From contig OU696593.1 of assembly GCA_916048095.2 (NCBI GenBank), positions 434,001 to 498,000 of the forward strand: DNA of 64,000 nt, written 5' to 3'. Positions within the stretch are counted from its first letter, which is position 1. Each line of letters opens with the position of its first letter. Shown one piece after another: positions 49,901 through 62,900 of this stretch. A program made the position numbers and the translations under genes. Under the pieces are notes generated by a model, which worked only from the letters and a program-made list of their open reading frames with translations, was not told where the DNA came from and ran no database searches. The DNA comes from Sacculina carcini (taxonomy: Eukaryota > Arthropoda > Thecostraca > Sacculinidae).

Positions 49901-51217
49901 TACCTAAGTGTGTCCTAAGTGTTACCTAAGTGTGCCCTAAGTGTTACCTACGTGTGCCCTAAGTGTTACCTAAGTGTGCCCTAAGTGTTACCTAAGTGTT
50001 ACCTAAGTGTTACCTAAGTGCGCCCTAAGTGTTACCTAAGTTTGCCATAAGTGTTACATAAGTGTGCCCTAAGTGTTACCTAAGTGTTACCTAAGTGTGC
50101 CCTAAGTGTTACCTACGTGTGCCCTAAGTGTTACCTAAGTGTTACCTAAGTGTTACCTAAGTGTTACCTAAGTGTTACCTAAGTGCGCCCTAAGTGTTAC
50201 CTAAGTTTGCCATAAGTGTTACATAAGTGTGCCCTAAGTGTTACCTAAGTGTTACCTAAGTGTGCCCTAAGTGTTACCTACGTGTGCCCTAAGTGTTACC
50301 TACGTGTGCCCTAAGTGTTACCTAAGTGTTACCTAAGTGTGCCCTAAGTGTGCCCTAAGTGTGCCCTAAGTGTTACCTAAGTGTGCCCTAAGTGTTACCT
50401 AAGTGTGCCCTAAGTGTTACCTACGTGTGCCCTAAGTGTTACCTAAGTGTACCCTAAGTGTTACCTCAGTGTTACCTAAGTGTTACCTAAGTGTTACCTA
50501 AGTGTTACCTAAGTGTTACCTAAGTGTTACCTAAGTGTTACCTAAGTGTACCCTAAGTGTTACCTAAGTGTTACCTAAGTGTTACCTAAGTGTTACCTCA
50601 GTGTGCCCTAAGTGTTACCTAAGTGTGCCCTAAGTGTTACCTAAGTGTTACCTAAGTGTTACCTAAGTGTTACCTAAGTGTTACCTAAGTGTTACCTAAG
50701 TGTTACCTAAGTGTACCCTAAGCGTTACCTAAGTGTGCCCTAAGTGTTACCTAAGTGTGCCCTAAGTGTTACCTAAGTGTTACCTAAGTGTTACCTAAGT
50801 GTGCCCTAAGTGTTACCTAAGTGTTACCTAAGTGTGCCCTAAGTGTTACCTAAGTGTGCCCTAAGTGTTACCTAAGTTTGCCCTAAGTGTTACATAAGTG
50901 TGCCCTAAGTGTTACCTAAGTGTTACCTAAGTGTGCCCTAAGTGTTACCTAATTGTGCCCTAAGTGTTACCTAAGTGTTACCTAAGTGTTACCTAAGTGT
51001 TACCTAAGTGTTACCTAAGTGCGCCCTAAGTGTTACCTAAGTTTGCCATAAGTGTTACATAAGTGTGCCCTAAGTGTTACCTAAGTGTGCCCTAAGTGTT
51101 ACCTAAGTGTTACCTAAGTGTGCCCTAAGTGTTACCTACGTGTGCCCTAAGTGTGCCCTAAGTGTTACCTAAGTGTGCCCTAAGTGTTACCTAAGTGCGC
51201 CCTAAGTGTTACCTAAG
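46972..51217 (+). repeat. superblock copy 3
   Basis: m5 at 46972, 47786, 49150, 50041, 50206 and 51042 repeat the intervals of 16.2-20.3 kb (offset 30,734 bp). From 47786 they also repeat those of 30.4-33.6 kb (offset 17,424 bp). In this copy the m6 after the m5 at 47786 has reverted to m1. A monomer TGTTCCCTAAG near 49447 is a private change. Confidence 0.83.
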
Positions 51218-54200
51218 TTTGCCATAAGTGTTACATAAGTGTGCCCTAAGTGTTACCTAAGTGTTACCTAAGTGTGCCCTAAGTGTTACCTACGTGTGCC
51301 CTAAGTGTTACCTAAGTGTACCCTAAGTGTTACCTCAGTGTTACCTAAGTGTTACCTAAGTGTTACCTAAGTGTTACCTAAGTGTTACCTAAGTGTTACC
51401 TAAGTGTTACCTAAGTGTTACCTAAGTGTACCCTAAGTGTTACCTAAGTGTTACCTAAGTGTTACCTAAGTGTTACCTCAGTGTGCCCTAAGTGTTACCT
51501 AAGTGTGCCCTAAGTGTTACCTAAGTGTTACCTAAGTGTTACCTAAGTGTTACCTAAGTGTTACCTAAGTGTTACCTAAGTGTACCCTAAGTGTTACCTA
51601 AGTGTGCCCTAAGTGTTACCTAAGTGTGCCCTAAGTGTTACCTAAGTGTTACCTAAGTGTTACCTAAGTGTGCCCTAAGTGTTACCTAAGTGTTACCTAA
51701 GTGTGCCCTAAGTGTTACCTAAGTGTGCCCTAAGTGTTACCTAAGTTTGCCCTAAGTGTTACATAAGTGTGCCCTAAGTGTTACCTAAGTGTTACCTAAG
51801 TGTGCCCTAAGTGTTACCTATTTGTGCCCTAAGTGTTACCTTATTGTTACCTAAGTGTTACCTAAGTGTTACCTAAGTGTTACCTAAGTGCGCCCTAAGT
51901 GTTACATAAGTTTGCCATAAGTGTTACATAAGTGTGCCCTAAGTGTTACCTAAGTGTGCCCTAAGTGTTACCTAAGTGTTACCTAAGTGTGCCCTAAGTG
52001 TTACCTACGTGTGCCCTAAGTGTTACCTAAGTGTGCCCTAAGTGTGCCCTAAGTGTGCCCTAAGTGTGCCCTAAGTGTTACCTAAGTGTGCCCTAAGTGT
52101 TACCTAAGTGTGCCCTAAGTGTTACCTACGTGTGCCCTAAGTGTTACCTAAGTGTACCCTAAGTGTTACCTCAGTGTTACCTAAGTGTTACCTAAGTGTT
52201 ACCTAAGTGTTACCTAAGTGTTACCTAAGTGTTACCTAAGTGTTACCTAAGTGTACCCTAAGTGTTACCTAAGTGTTACCTAAGTGTTACCTAAGTGTTA
52301 CCTCAGTGTGCCCTAAGTGTTACCTAAGTGTGCCCTAAGTGTTACCTAAGTGTTACCTAAGTGTTACCTAAGTGTTACCTAAGTGTTACCTAAGTGTTAC
52401 CTAAGTGTACCCTAAGTGTTACCTAAGTGTGCCCTAAGTGTTACCTAAGTGTTACCTAAGTGTTACCTAAGTGTTACCTAAGTGTTACCTAAGTGCGCCC
52501 TAAGTGTTACCTAAGTTTGCCATAAGTGTTACATAAGTGTGCCCTAAGTGTTACCTAAGTGTGCCCTAAGTGTTACCTAAGTGTTACCTAAGTGTGCCCT
52601 AAGTGTTACCTACGTGTGCCCTAAGTGTTACCTAAGTGTGCCCTAAGTGTGCCCTAAGTGTGCCCTAAGTGTGCCCTAAGTGTTACCTAAGTGTGCCCTA
52701 AGTGTTACCTAAGTGTGCCCTAAGTGTTACCTACGTGTGCCCTAAGTGTTACCTAAGTGTACCCTAAGTGTTACCTCAGTGTTACCTAAGTGTTACCTAA
52801 GTGTTACCTAAGTGTTATCTAAGTGTTACCTAAGTGTTACCTAAGTGTTACCTAAGTGTACCCTAAGTGTTACCTAAGTGTTACCTAAGTGTTACCTAAG
52901 TGTTACCTCAGTGTGCCCTAAGTGTTACCTAAGTGTGCCCTAAGTGTTACCTAAGTGTTACCTAAGTGTTACCTAAGTGTTACCTAAGTGTTACCTAAGT
53001 GTTACCTAAGTGTTACCTAAGCGTTACCTAAGTGTACCCTAAGTGTTACCTAAGTGTGCCCTAAGTGTTACCTAAGTGTGCCCTAAGTGTTACCTAAGTG
53101 TTACCTAAGTGTTACCTAAGTGTGCCCTAAGTGTTACCTAAGTGTTACCTAAGTGTGCCCTAAGTGTTACCTAAGTGTGCCCTAAGTGTTACCTAAGTGT
53201 GCCCTAAGTGTTACCTAAGTTTGCCCTAAGTGTTACATAAGTGTTACCTAAGTGTGCCCTAAGTGTTACCTAAGTGTGCCCTAAGTGTTACCTAAGTATG
53301 CCCTAAGTGTTACCTAAGTGTGCCCTAAGTGTTACCTAAGTGTTACCTAAGTGTGCCCTAAGTGTACCCTAAGTGTTACCTAAGTGTTACCTAAGTGTTA
53401 CCTAAGTGTTACCTAAGTGTTACCTAAGTGTTACCTAAGTGCGCCCTAAGTGTTACCTAAGTTTGCCATAAGTGTTACATAAGTGTGCCCTAAGTGTTAC
53501 CTAAGTGTTACCTAAGTGTGCCCTAAGTGTTACCTACGTGTGCCCTAAGTGTTACCTACGTGTGCCCTAAGTGTTACCTAAGTGTGCCCTAAGTGTGCCC
53601 TAAGTGTGCCCTAAGTGTGCCCTAAGTGTTACCTAAGTGTGCCCTAAGTGTTACCTAAGTGTGCCCTAAGTGTTACCTACGTGTGCCCTAAGTGTTACCT
53701 AAGTGTACCCTAAGTGTTACCTCAGTGTTACCTAAGTGTTACCTAAGTGTTACCTAAGTGTTACCTAAGTGTTACCTAAGTGTTACCTAAGTGTTACCTA
53801 AGTGTTACCTAAGTGTACCCTAAGTGTTACCTAAGTGTTACCTAAGTGTTACCTAAGTGTTACCTCAGTGTGCCCTAAGTGTTACCTAAGTGTGCCCTAA
53901 GTGTTACCTAAGTGTTACCTAAGTGTTACCTAAGTGTTACCTAAGTGTTACCTAAGTGTTACCTAAGTGTTACCTAAGTGTACCCTAAGTGTTACCTAAG
54001 TGTGCCCTAAGTGTTACCTAAGTGTGCCCTAAGTGTTACCTAAGTGTTACCTAAGTGTTACCTAAGTGTGCCCTAAGTGTTACCTAAGTGTTACCTAAGT
54101 GTGCCCTAAGTGTTACCTAAGTGTGCCCTAAGTGTTACCTAAGTGTGCCCTAAGTGTTACCTAAGTTTGCCCTAAGTGTTACATAAGTGTTACCTAAGTG

Positions 54201-56024
54201 TGCCCTAAGTGTTACCTAAGTGTGCCCTAAGTGTTACCTAAGTGTGCCCTAAGTGTTACCTACGTGTGCCCTAAGTGTTACCTAAGTGTGCCCTAAGTGT
54301 TACCTAAGTATGCCCTAAGTGTTACCTAAGTGTGCCCTAAGTGTTACCTAAGTGTTACCTAAGTGTGCCCTAAGTGTACCCTAAGTGTTACCTAAGTGTT
54401 ACCTAAGTGTTACCTAAGTGTTACCTAAGTGTTACCTAAGTGTTACCTAAGTGCGCCCTAAGTGTTACCTAAGTTTGCCATAAGTGTTACATAAGTGTGC
54501 CCTAAGTGTTACCTAAGTGTTACCTAAGTGTGCCCTAAGTGTTACCTACGTGTGCCCTAAGTGTTACCTACGTGTGCCCTAAGTGTTACCTAAGTGTGCC
54601 CTAAGTGTGCCCTAAGTGTGCCCTAAGTGTGCCCTAAGTGTTACCTAAGTGTGCCCTAAGTGTTACCTAAGTGTGCCCTAAGTGTTACCTACGTGTGCCC
54701 TAAGTGTTACCTAAGTGTTACCTAAGTGTTACCTAAGTGTTACCTAAGTGTACCCTAAGTGTTACCTAAGTGTTACCTAAGTGTTACCTAAGTGTTACCT
54801 ACGTGTGCCCTAAGTGTTACCTAAGTGTGCCCTAAGTGTTACCTAAGTATGCCCTAAGTGTTACCTAAGTGTGCCCTAAGTGTTACCTAAGTGTTACCTA
54901 AGTGTGCCCTAAGTGTACCCTAAGTGTTACCTAAGTGTTACCTAAGTGTTACCTAAGTGTTATCTAAGTGTTACCTAAGTGTTACCTAAGTGCGCCCTAA
55001 GTGTTACCTAAGTTTGCCATAAGTGTTACATAAGTGTGCCCTAAGTGTTACCTAAGTGTTACCTAAGTGTGCCCTAAGTGTTACCTACGTGTGCCCTAAG
55101 TGTTACCTACGTGTGCCCTAAGTGTTACCTAAGTGTGCCCTAAGTGTGCCCTAAGTGTGCCCTAAGTGTGCCCTAAGTGTTACCTAAGTGTGCCCTAAGT
55201 GTTACCTAAGTGTGCCCTAAGTGTTACCTACGTGTGCCCTAAGTGTTACCTAAGTGTACCCTAAGTGTTACCTCAGTGTTACCTAAGTGTTACCTAAGTG
55301 TTACCTAAGTGTTACCTAAGTGTTACCTAAGTGTTACCTAAGTGTTACCTAAGTGTTACCTAAGTGTACCCTAAGTGTTACCTAAGTGTTACCTAAGTGT
55401 TACCTAAGTGTTACCTCAGTGTGCCCTAAGTGTTACCTAAGTGTGCCCTAAGTGTTACCTAAGTGTTACCTAAGTGTTACCTAAGTGTTACCTAAGTGTT
55501 ACCTAAGTGTTACCTAAGTGTTACCTAAGTGTACCCTAAGTGTTACCTAAGTGTGCCCTAAGTGTTACCTAAGTGTGCCCTAAGTGTTACCTAAGTGTTA
55601 CCTAAGTGTTACCTAAGTGTGCCCTAAGTGTTACCTAAGTGTTACCTAAGTGTGCCCTAAGTGTTACCTAAGTGTGCCCTAAGTGTTACCTAAGTGTGCC
55701 CTAAGTGTTACCTAAGTTTGCCCTAAGTGTTACATAAGTGTTACCTAAGTGTGCCCTAAGTGTTACCTAAGTGTGCCCTAAGTGTTACCTAAGTGTGCCC
55801 TAAGTGTTACCTAAGTGTGCCCTAAGTGTTACCTAAGTGTGCCCTAAGTGTTACCTAAGTATGCCCTAAGTGTTACCTAAGTGTGCCCTAAGTGTTACCT
55901 AAGTGTTACCTAAGTGTGCCCTAAGTGTACCCTAAGTGTTACCTAAGTGTTACCTAAGTGTTACCTAAGTGTTACCTAAGTGTTACCTAAGTGTTACCTA
56001 AGTGCGCCCTAAGTGTTACCTAAG
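51218..56024 (+). repeat. array block: return to HOR-A, with a mutation cluster
   Basis: m5 at 51911, 52516, 53462, 54474 and 55013. The 605-bp interval at 51911 with TGTTATCTAAG near 52808 resembles 4114-5730 and 10109-11991. Full HOR-A copies start at 53462 and 55013. Several clustered substitutions lie at about 51826-51911. The last m11 before this block is altered to TGTTACCTATT. Confidence 0.82.
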
Positions 56025-59000
56025 TTTGCCATAAGTGTTACATAAGTGTGCCCTAAGTGTTACCTAAGTGTTACCTAAGTGTGCCCTAAGTGTTACCTAC
56101 GTGTGCCCTAAGTGTTACCTACGTGTGCCCTAAGTGTTACCTAAGTGTGCCCTAAGTGTGCCCTAAGTGTGCCCTAAGTGTGCCCTAAGTGTTACCTAAG
56201 TGTGCCCTAAGTGTTACCTAAGTGTGCCCTAAGTGTTACCTACGTGTGCCCTAAGTGTTACCTAAGTGTACCCTAAGTGTTACCTCAGTGTTACCTAAGT
56301 GTTACCTAAGTGTTACCTAAGTGTTACCTAAGTGTTACCTAAGTGTTACCTAAGTGTTACCTAAGTGTACCCTAAGTGTTACCTAAGTGTTACCTAAGTG
56401 TTACCTAAGTGTTACCTCAGTGTGCCCTAAGTGTTACCTAAGTGTGCCCTAAGTGTTACCTAAGTGTTACCTAAGTGTTACCTAAGTGTTACCTAAGTGT
56501 TACCTAAGTGTTACCTAAGTGTTACCTAAGTGTACCCTAAGCGTTACCTAAGTGTGCCCTAAGTGTTACCTAAGTGTGCCCTAAGTGTTACCTAAGTGTT
56601 ACCTAAGTGTTACCTAAGTGTGCCCTAAGTGTTACCTAAGTGTTACCTAAGTGTGCCCTAAGTGTTACCTAAGTGTGCCCTAAGTGTTACCTAAGTTTGC
56701 CCTAAGTGTTACATAAGTGTGCCCTAAGTGTTACCTAAGTGTTACCTAAGTGTGCCCTAAGTGTTACCTAATTGTGCCCTAAGTGTTACCTAAGTGTTAC
56801 CTAAGTGTTACCTAAGTGCGCCCTAAGTGTTACCTAAGTGTGCCATAAGTGTTACATAAGTGTGCCCTAAGTGTTACCTAAGTGTTACCTAAGTGTGCCC
56901 TAAGTGTTACCTACGTGTGCCCTAAGTGTTACCTACGTGTGCCCTAAGTGTTACCTAAGTGTGCCCTAAGTGTGCCCTAAGTGTGCCCTAAGTGTGCCCT
57001 AAGTGTTACCTAAGTGTGCCCTAAGTGTTACCTAAGTGTGCCCTAAGTGTTACCTACGTGTGCCCTAAGTGTTACCTAAGTGTACCCTAAGTGTTACCTC
57101 AGTGTTACCTAAGTGTTACCTAAGTGTTACCTAAGTGTTACCTAAGTGTTACCTAAGTGTTACCTAAGTGTTACCTAAGTGTTACCTAAGTGTACCCTAA
57201 GTGTTACCTAAGTGTTACCTAAGTGTTACCTAAGTGTTACCTCAGTGTGCCCTAAGTGTTACCTAAGTGTGCCCTAAGTGTTACCTAAGTGTTACCTAAG
57301 TGTTACCTAAGTGTTACCTAAGTGTTACCTAAGTGTTACCTAAGTGTTACCTAAGTGTACCCTAAGTGTTACCTAAGTGTGCCCTAAGTGTTACCTAAGT
57401 GTGCCCTAAGTGTTACCTAAGTGTTACCTAAGTGTTACCTAAGTGTGCCCTAAGTGTTACCTACGTGTGCCCTAAGTGTTACCTACGTGTGCCCTAAGTG
57501 TTACCTAAGTGTGCCCTAAGTGTGCCCTAAGTGTGCCCTAAGTGTGCCCTAAGTGTTACCTAAGTGTGCCCTAAGTGTTACCTAAGTGTGCCCTAAGTGT
57601 TACCTACGTGTGCCCTAAGTGTTACCTAAGTGTACCCTAAGTGTTACCTCAGTGTTACCTAAGTGTTACCTAAGTGTTACCTAAGTGTTACCTAAGTGTT
57701 ACCTAAGTGTTACCTAAGTGTTACCTAAGTGTACCCTAAGTGTTACCTAAGTGTTACCTAAGTGTTACCTAAGTGTTACCTCAGTGTGCCCTAAGTGTTA
57801 CCTAAGTGTGCCCTAAGTGTTACCTAAGTGTTACCTAAGTGTTACCTAAGTGTTACCTAAGTGTTACCTAAGTGTTACCTAAGTGTTACCTAAGTGTACC
57901 CTAAGCGTTACCTAAGTGTGCCCTAAGTGTTACCTAAGTGTGCCCTAAGTGTTACCTAAGTGTTACCTAAGTGTTACCTAAGTGTGCCCTAAGTGTTACC
58001 TAAGTGTTACCTAAGTGTGCCCTAAGTGTTACCTAAGTGTGCCCTAAGTGTTACCTAAGTTTGCCCTAAGTGTTACATAAGTGTGCCCTAAGTGTTACCT
58101 AAGTGTTACCTAAGTGTGCCCTAAGTGTTACCTAATTGTGCCCTAAGTGTTACCTAAGTGTTACCTAAGTGTTACCTAAGTGCGCCCTAAGTGTTACCTA
58201 AGTTTGCCATAAGTGTTACATAAGTGTGCCCTAAGTGTTACCTAAGTGTTACCTAAGTGTGCCCTAAGTGTTACCTACGTGTGCCCTAAGTGTTACCTAC
58301 GTGTGCCCTAAGTGTTACCTAAGTGTGCCCTAAGTGTGCCCTAAGTGTGCCCTAAGTGTGCCCTAAGTGTTACCTAAGTGTGCCCTAAGTGTTACCTACG
58401 TGTGCCCTAAGTGTTACCTAAGTGTACCCTAAGTGTTACCTCAGTGTTACCTAAGTGTTACCTAAGTGTTACCTAAGTGTTACCTAAGTGTTACCTAAGT
58501 GTTACCTAAGTGTTACCTAAGTGTTACCTAAGTGTACCCTAAGTGTTACCTAAGTGTTACCTAAGTGTTACCTAAGTGTTACCTCAGTGTGCCCTAAGTG
58601 TTACCTAAGTGTGCCCTAAGTGTTACCTAAGTGTTACCTAAGTGTTACCTAAGTGTTACCTAAGTGTTACCTAAGTGTTACCTAAGTGTTACCTAAGTGT
58701 ACCCTAAGTGTTACCTAAGTGTGCCCTAAGTGTTACCTAAGTGTGCCCTAAGTGTTACCTAAGTGTTACCTAAGTGTTACCTAAGTGTGCCCTAAGTGTT
58801 ACCTAAGTGTTACCTAAGTGTGCCCTAAGTGTTACCTAAGTGTGCCCTAAGTGTTACCTAAGTGTGCCCTAAGTGTTACCTAAGTTTGCCCTAAGTGTTA
58901 CATAAGTGTTACCTAAGTGTGCCCTAAGTGTTACCTAAGTGTTACCTAAGTGTTACCTAAGTGTTACCTAAGTGTTACCTACGTGTGCCCTAAGTGTTAC

Positions 59001-59918
59001 CTACGTGTGCCCTAAGTGTTACCTAAGTGTGCCCTAAGTGTGCCCTAAGTGTGCCCTAAGTGTGCCCTAAGTGTTACCTAAGTGTGCCCTAAGTGTTACC
59101 TAAGTGTGCCCTAAGTGTTACCTACGTGTGCCCTAAGTGTTACCTAAGTGTACCCTAAGTGTTACCTCAGTGTTACCTAAGTGTTACCTAAGTGTTACCT
59201 AAGTGTTACCTAAGTGTTACCTAAGTGTTACCTAAGTGTTACCTAAGTGTTACCTAAGTGTACCCTAAGTGTTACCTAAGTGTTACCTAAGTGTTACCTA
59301 AGTGTTACCTCAGTGTGCCCTAAGTGTTACCTAAGTGTGCCCTAAGTGTTACCTAAGTGTTACCTAAGTGTTACCTAAGTGTTACCTAAGTGTTACCTAA
59401 GTGTTACCTAAGTGTTACCTAAGTGTACCCTAAGTGTTACCTAAGTGTGCCCTAAGTGTTACCTAAGTGTGCCCTAAGTGTTACCTAAGTGTTACCTAAG
59501 TGTTACCTAAGTGTGCCCTAAGTGTTACCTAAGTGTTACCTAAGTGTGCCCTAAGTGTTACCTAAGTGTGCCCTAAGTGTTACCTAAGTGTGCCCTAAGT
59601 GTTACCTAAGTTTGCCCTAAGTGTTACATAAGTGTTACCTAAGTGTGCCCTAAGTGTTACCTAAGTGTGCCCTAAGTGTTACCTAAGTGTGCCCTAAGTG
59701 TTACCTACGTGTGCCCTAAGTGTTACCTAAGTGTGCCCTAAGTGTTACCTAAGTATGCCCTAAGTGTTACCTAAGTGTGCCCTAAGTGTTACCTAAGTGT
59801 TACCTAAGTGTGCCCTAAGTGTACCCTAAGTGTTACCTAAGTGTTACCTAAGTGTTACCTAAGTGTTACCTAAGTGTTACCTAAGTGTTACCTAAGTGCG
59901 CCCTAAGTGTTACCTAAG
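56025..59918 (+). repeat. 3,894-bp tandem duplication, copy 1
   Basis: Contains an 814-bp HOR-B, a 1,364-bp composite and part of a longer interval of 1,716 bp. The m5 at 56839 is altered to TGTGCCATAAG. Its first 1.9 kb recurs from 59919 at an offset of 3,894 bp. Near 58.93-58.99 kb, five m1 lead directly into the two-m9 part of the HOR, another junction. Confidence 0.8.
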
Positions 59919-62900
59919 TTTGCCATAAGTGTTACATAAGTGTGCCCTAAGTGTTACCTAAGTGTTACCTAAGTGTGCCCTAAGTGTTACCTACGTGTGC
60001 CCTAAGTGTTACCTACGTGTGCCCTAAGTGTTACCTAAGTGTGCCCTAAGTGTGCCCTAAGTGTGCCCTAAGTGTGCCCTAAGTGTTACCTAAGTGTGCC
60101 CTAAGTGTTACCTAAGTGTGCCCTAAGTGTTACCTACGTGTGCCCTAAGTGTTACCTAAGTGTACCCTAAGTGTTACCTCAGTGTTACCTAAGTGTTACC
60201 TAAGTGTTACCTAAGTGTTACCTAAGTGTTACCTAAGTGTTACCTAAGTGTTACCTAAGTGTGCCCTAAGTGTTACCTAAGTGTTACCTAAGTGTTACCT
60301 AAGTGTTACCTCAGTGTGCCCTAAGTGTTACCTAAGTGTGCCCTAAGTGTTACCTAAGTGTTACCTAAGTGTTACCTAAGTGTTACCTAAGTGTTACCTA
60401 AGTGTTACCTAAGTGTTACCTAAGTGTACCCTAAGCGTTACCTAAGTGTGCCCTAAGTGTTACCTAAGTGTGCCCTAAGTGTTACCTAAGTGTTACCTAA
60501 GTGTTACCTAAGTGTGCCCTAAGTGTTACCTAAGTGTTACCTAAGTGTGCCCTAAGTGTTACCTAAGTGTGCCCTAAGTGTTACCTAAGTTTGCCCTAAG
60601 TGTTACATAAGTGTGCCCTAAGTGTTACCTAAGTGTTACCTAAGTGTGCCCTAAGTGTTACCTAATTGTGCCCTAAGTGTTACCTAAGTGTTACCTAAGT
60701 GTTACCTAAGTGCGCCCTAAGTGTTACCTAAGTGTGCCCTAAGTGTTACATAAGTGTGCCCTAAGTGTTACCTAAGTGTTACCTAAGTGTGCCCTAAGTG
60801 TTACCTACGTGTGCCCTAAGTGTTACCTACGTGTGCCCTAAGTGTTACCTAAGTGTGCCCTAAGTGTGCCCTAAGTGTGCCCTAAGTGTGCCCTAAGTGT
60901 TACCTAAGTGTGCCCTAAGTGTTACCTAAGTGTGCCCTAAGTGTTACCTAAGTGTGCCCTAAGTGTTACCTAAGTGTACCCTAAGTGTTACCTCAGTGTT
61001 ACCTAAGTGTTACCTAAGTGTTACCTAAGTGTTACCTAAGTGTTACCTAAGTGTTACCTAAGTGTTACCTAAGTGTTACCTAAGTGTACCCTAAGTGTTA
61101 CCTAAGTGTTACCTAAGTGTTACCTAAGTGTTACCTCAGTGTGCCCTAAGTGTTACCTAAGTGTGCCCTAAGTGTTACCTAAGTGTTACCTAAGTGTTAC
61201 CTAAGTGTTACCTAAGTGTTACCTAAGTGTTACCTAAGTGTTACCTAAGTGTACCCTAAGTGTTACCTAAGTGTGCCCTAAGTGTTACCTAAGTGTGCCC
61301 TAAGTGTTACCTAAGTGTTACCTAAGTGTTACCTAAGTGTGCCCTAAGTGTTACCTACGTGTGCCCTAAGTGTTACCTACGTGTGCCCTAAGTGTTACCT
61401 AAGTGTGCCCTAAGTGTGCCCTAAGTGTGCCCTAAGTGTGCCCTAAGTGTTACCTAAGTGTGCCCTAAGTGTTACCTAAGTGTGCCCTAAGTGTTACCTA
61501 CGTGTGCCCTAAGTGTTACCTAAGTGTACCCTAAGTGTTACCTCAGTGTTACCTAAGTGTTACCTAAGTGTTACCTAAGTGTTACCTAAGTGTTACCTAA
61601 GTGTTACCTAAGTGTTACCTAAGTGTACCCTAAGTGTTACCTAAGTGTTACCTAAGTGTTACCTAAGTGTTACCTCAGTGTGCCCTAAGTGTTACCTAAG
61701 TGTGCCCTAAGTGTTACCTAAGTGTTACCTAAGTGTTACCTAAGTGTTACCTAAGTGTTACCTAAGTGTTACCTAAGTGTTACCTAAGTGTACCCTAAGT
61801 GTTACCTCAGTGTTACCTAAGTGTTACCTAAGTGTTACCTAAGTGTTACCTAAGTGTTACCTAAGTGTTACCTAAGTGTTACCTAAGTGTTACCTAAGTG
61901 TACCCTAAGTGTTACCTAAGTGTTACCTAAGTGTTACCTAAGTGTTACCTCAGTGTGCCCTAAGTGTTACCTAAGTGTGCCCTAAGTGTTACCTAAGTGT
62001 TACCTAAGTGTTACCTAAGTGTTACCTAAGTGTTACCTAAGTGTTACCTAAGTGTTACCTAAGTGTGCCCTAAGTGTTACCTACGTGTGCCCTAAGTGTT
62101 ACCTAAGTGTACCCTAAGTGTTACCTCAGTGTTACCTAAGTGTTACCTAAGTGTTACCTAAGTGTTACCTAAGTGTTACCTAAGTGTTACCTAAGTGTTA
62201 CCTAAGTGTACCCTAAGTGTTACCTAAGTGTTACCTAAGTGTTACCTAAGTGTTACCTCAGTGTGCCCTAAGTGTTACCTAAGTGTGCCCTAAGTGTTAC
62301 CTAAGTGTTACCTAAGTGTTACCTAAGTGTTACCTAAGTGTTACCTAAGTGTTACCTAAGTGTTACCTAAGTGTACCCTAAGTGTTACCTAAGTGTGCCC
62401 TAAGTGTTACCTAAGTGTGCCCTAAGTGTTACCTAAGTGTTACCTAAGTGTTACCTAAGTGTGCCCTAAGTGTTACCTAAGTGTTACCTAAGTGTGCCCT
62501 AAGTGTTACCTAAGTGTGCCCTAAGTGTTACCTAAGTGTGCCCTAAGTGTTACCTAAGTTTGCCCTAAGTGTTACATAAGTGTTACCTAAGTGTGCCCTA
62601 AGTGTTACCTAAGTGTTACCTAAGTGTTACCTAAGTGTTACCTAAGTGTTACCTAAGTGTTACCTAAGTGTTACCTAAGTGTACCCTAAGTGTTACCTAA
62701 GTGTGCCCTAAGTGTTACCTAAGTGTGCCCTAAGTGTTACCTAAGTGTTACCTAAGTGTTACCTAAGTGTGCCCTAAGTGTTACCTAAGTGTTACCTAAG
62801 TGTGCCCTAAGTGTTACCTAAGTGTGCCCTAAGTGTTACCTAAGTGTGCCCTAAGTGTTACCTAAGTTTGCCCTAAGTGTTACATAAGTGTTACCTAAGT

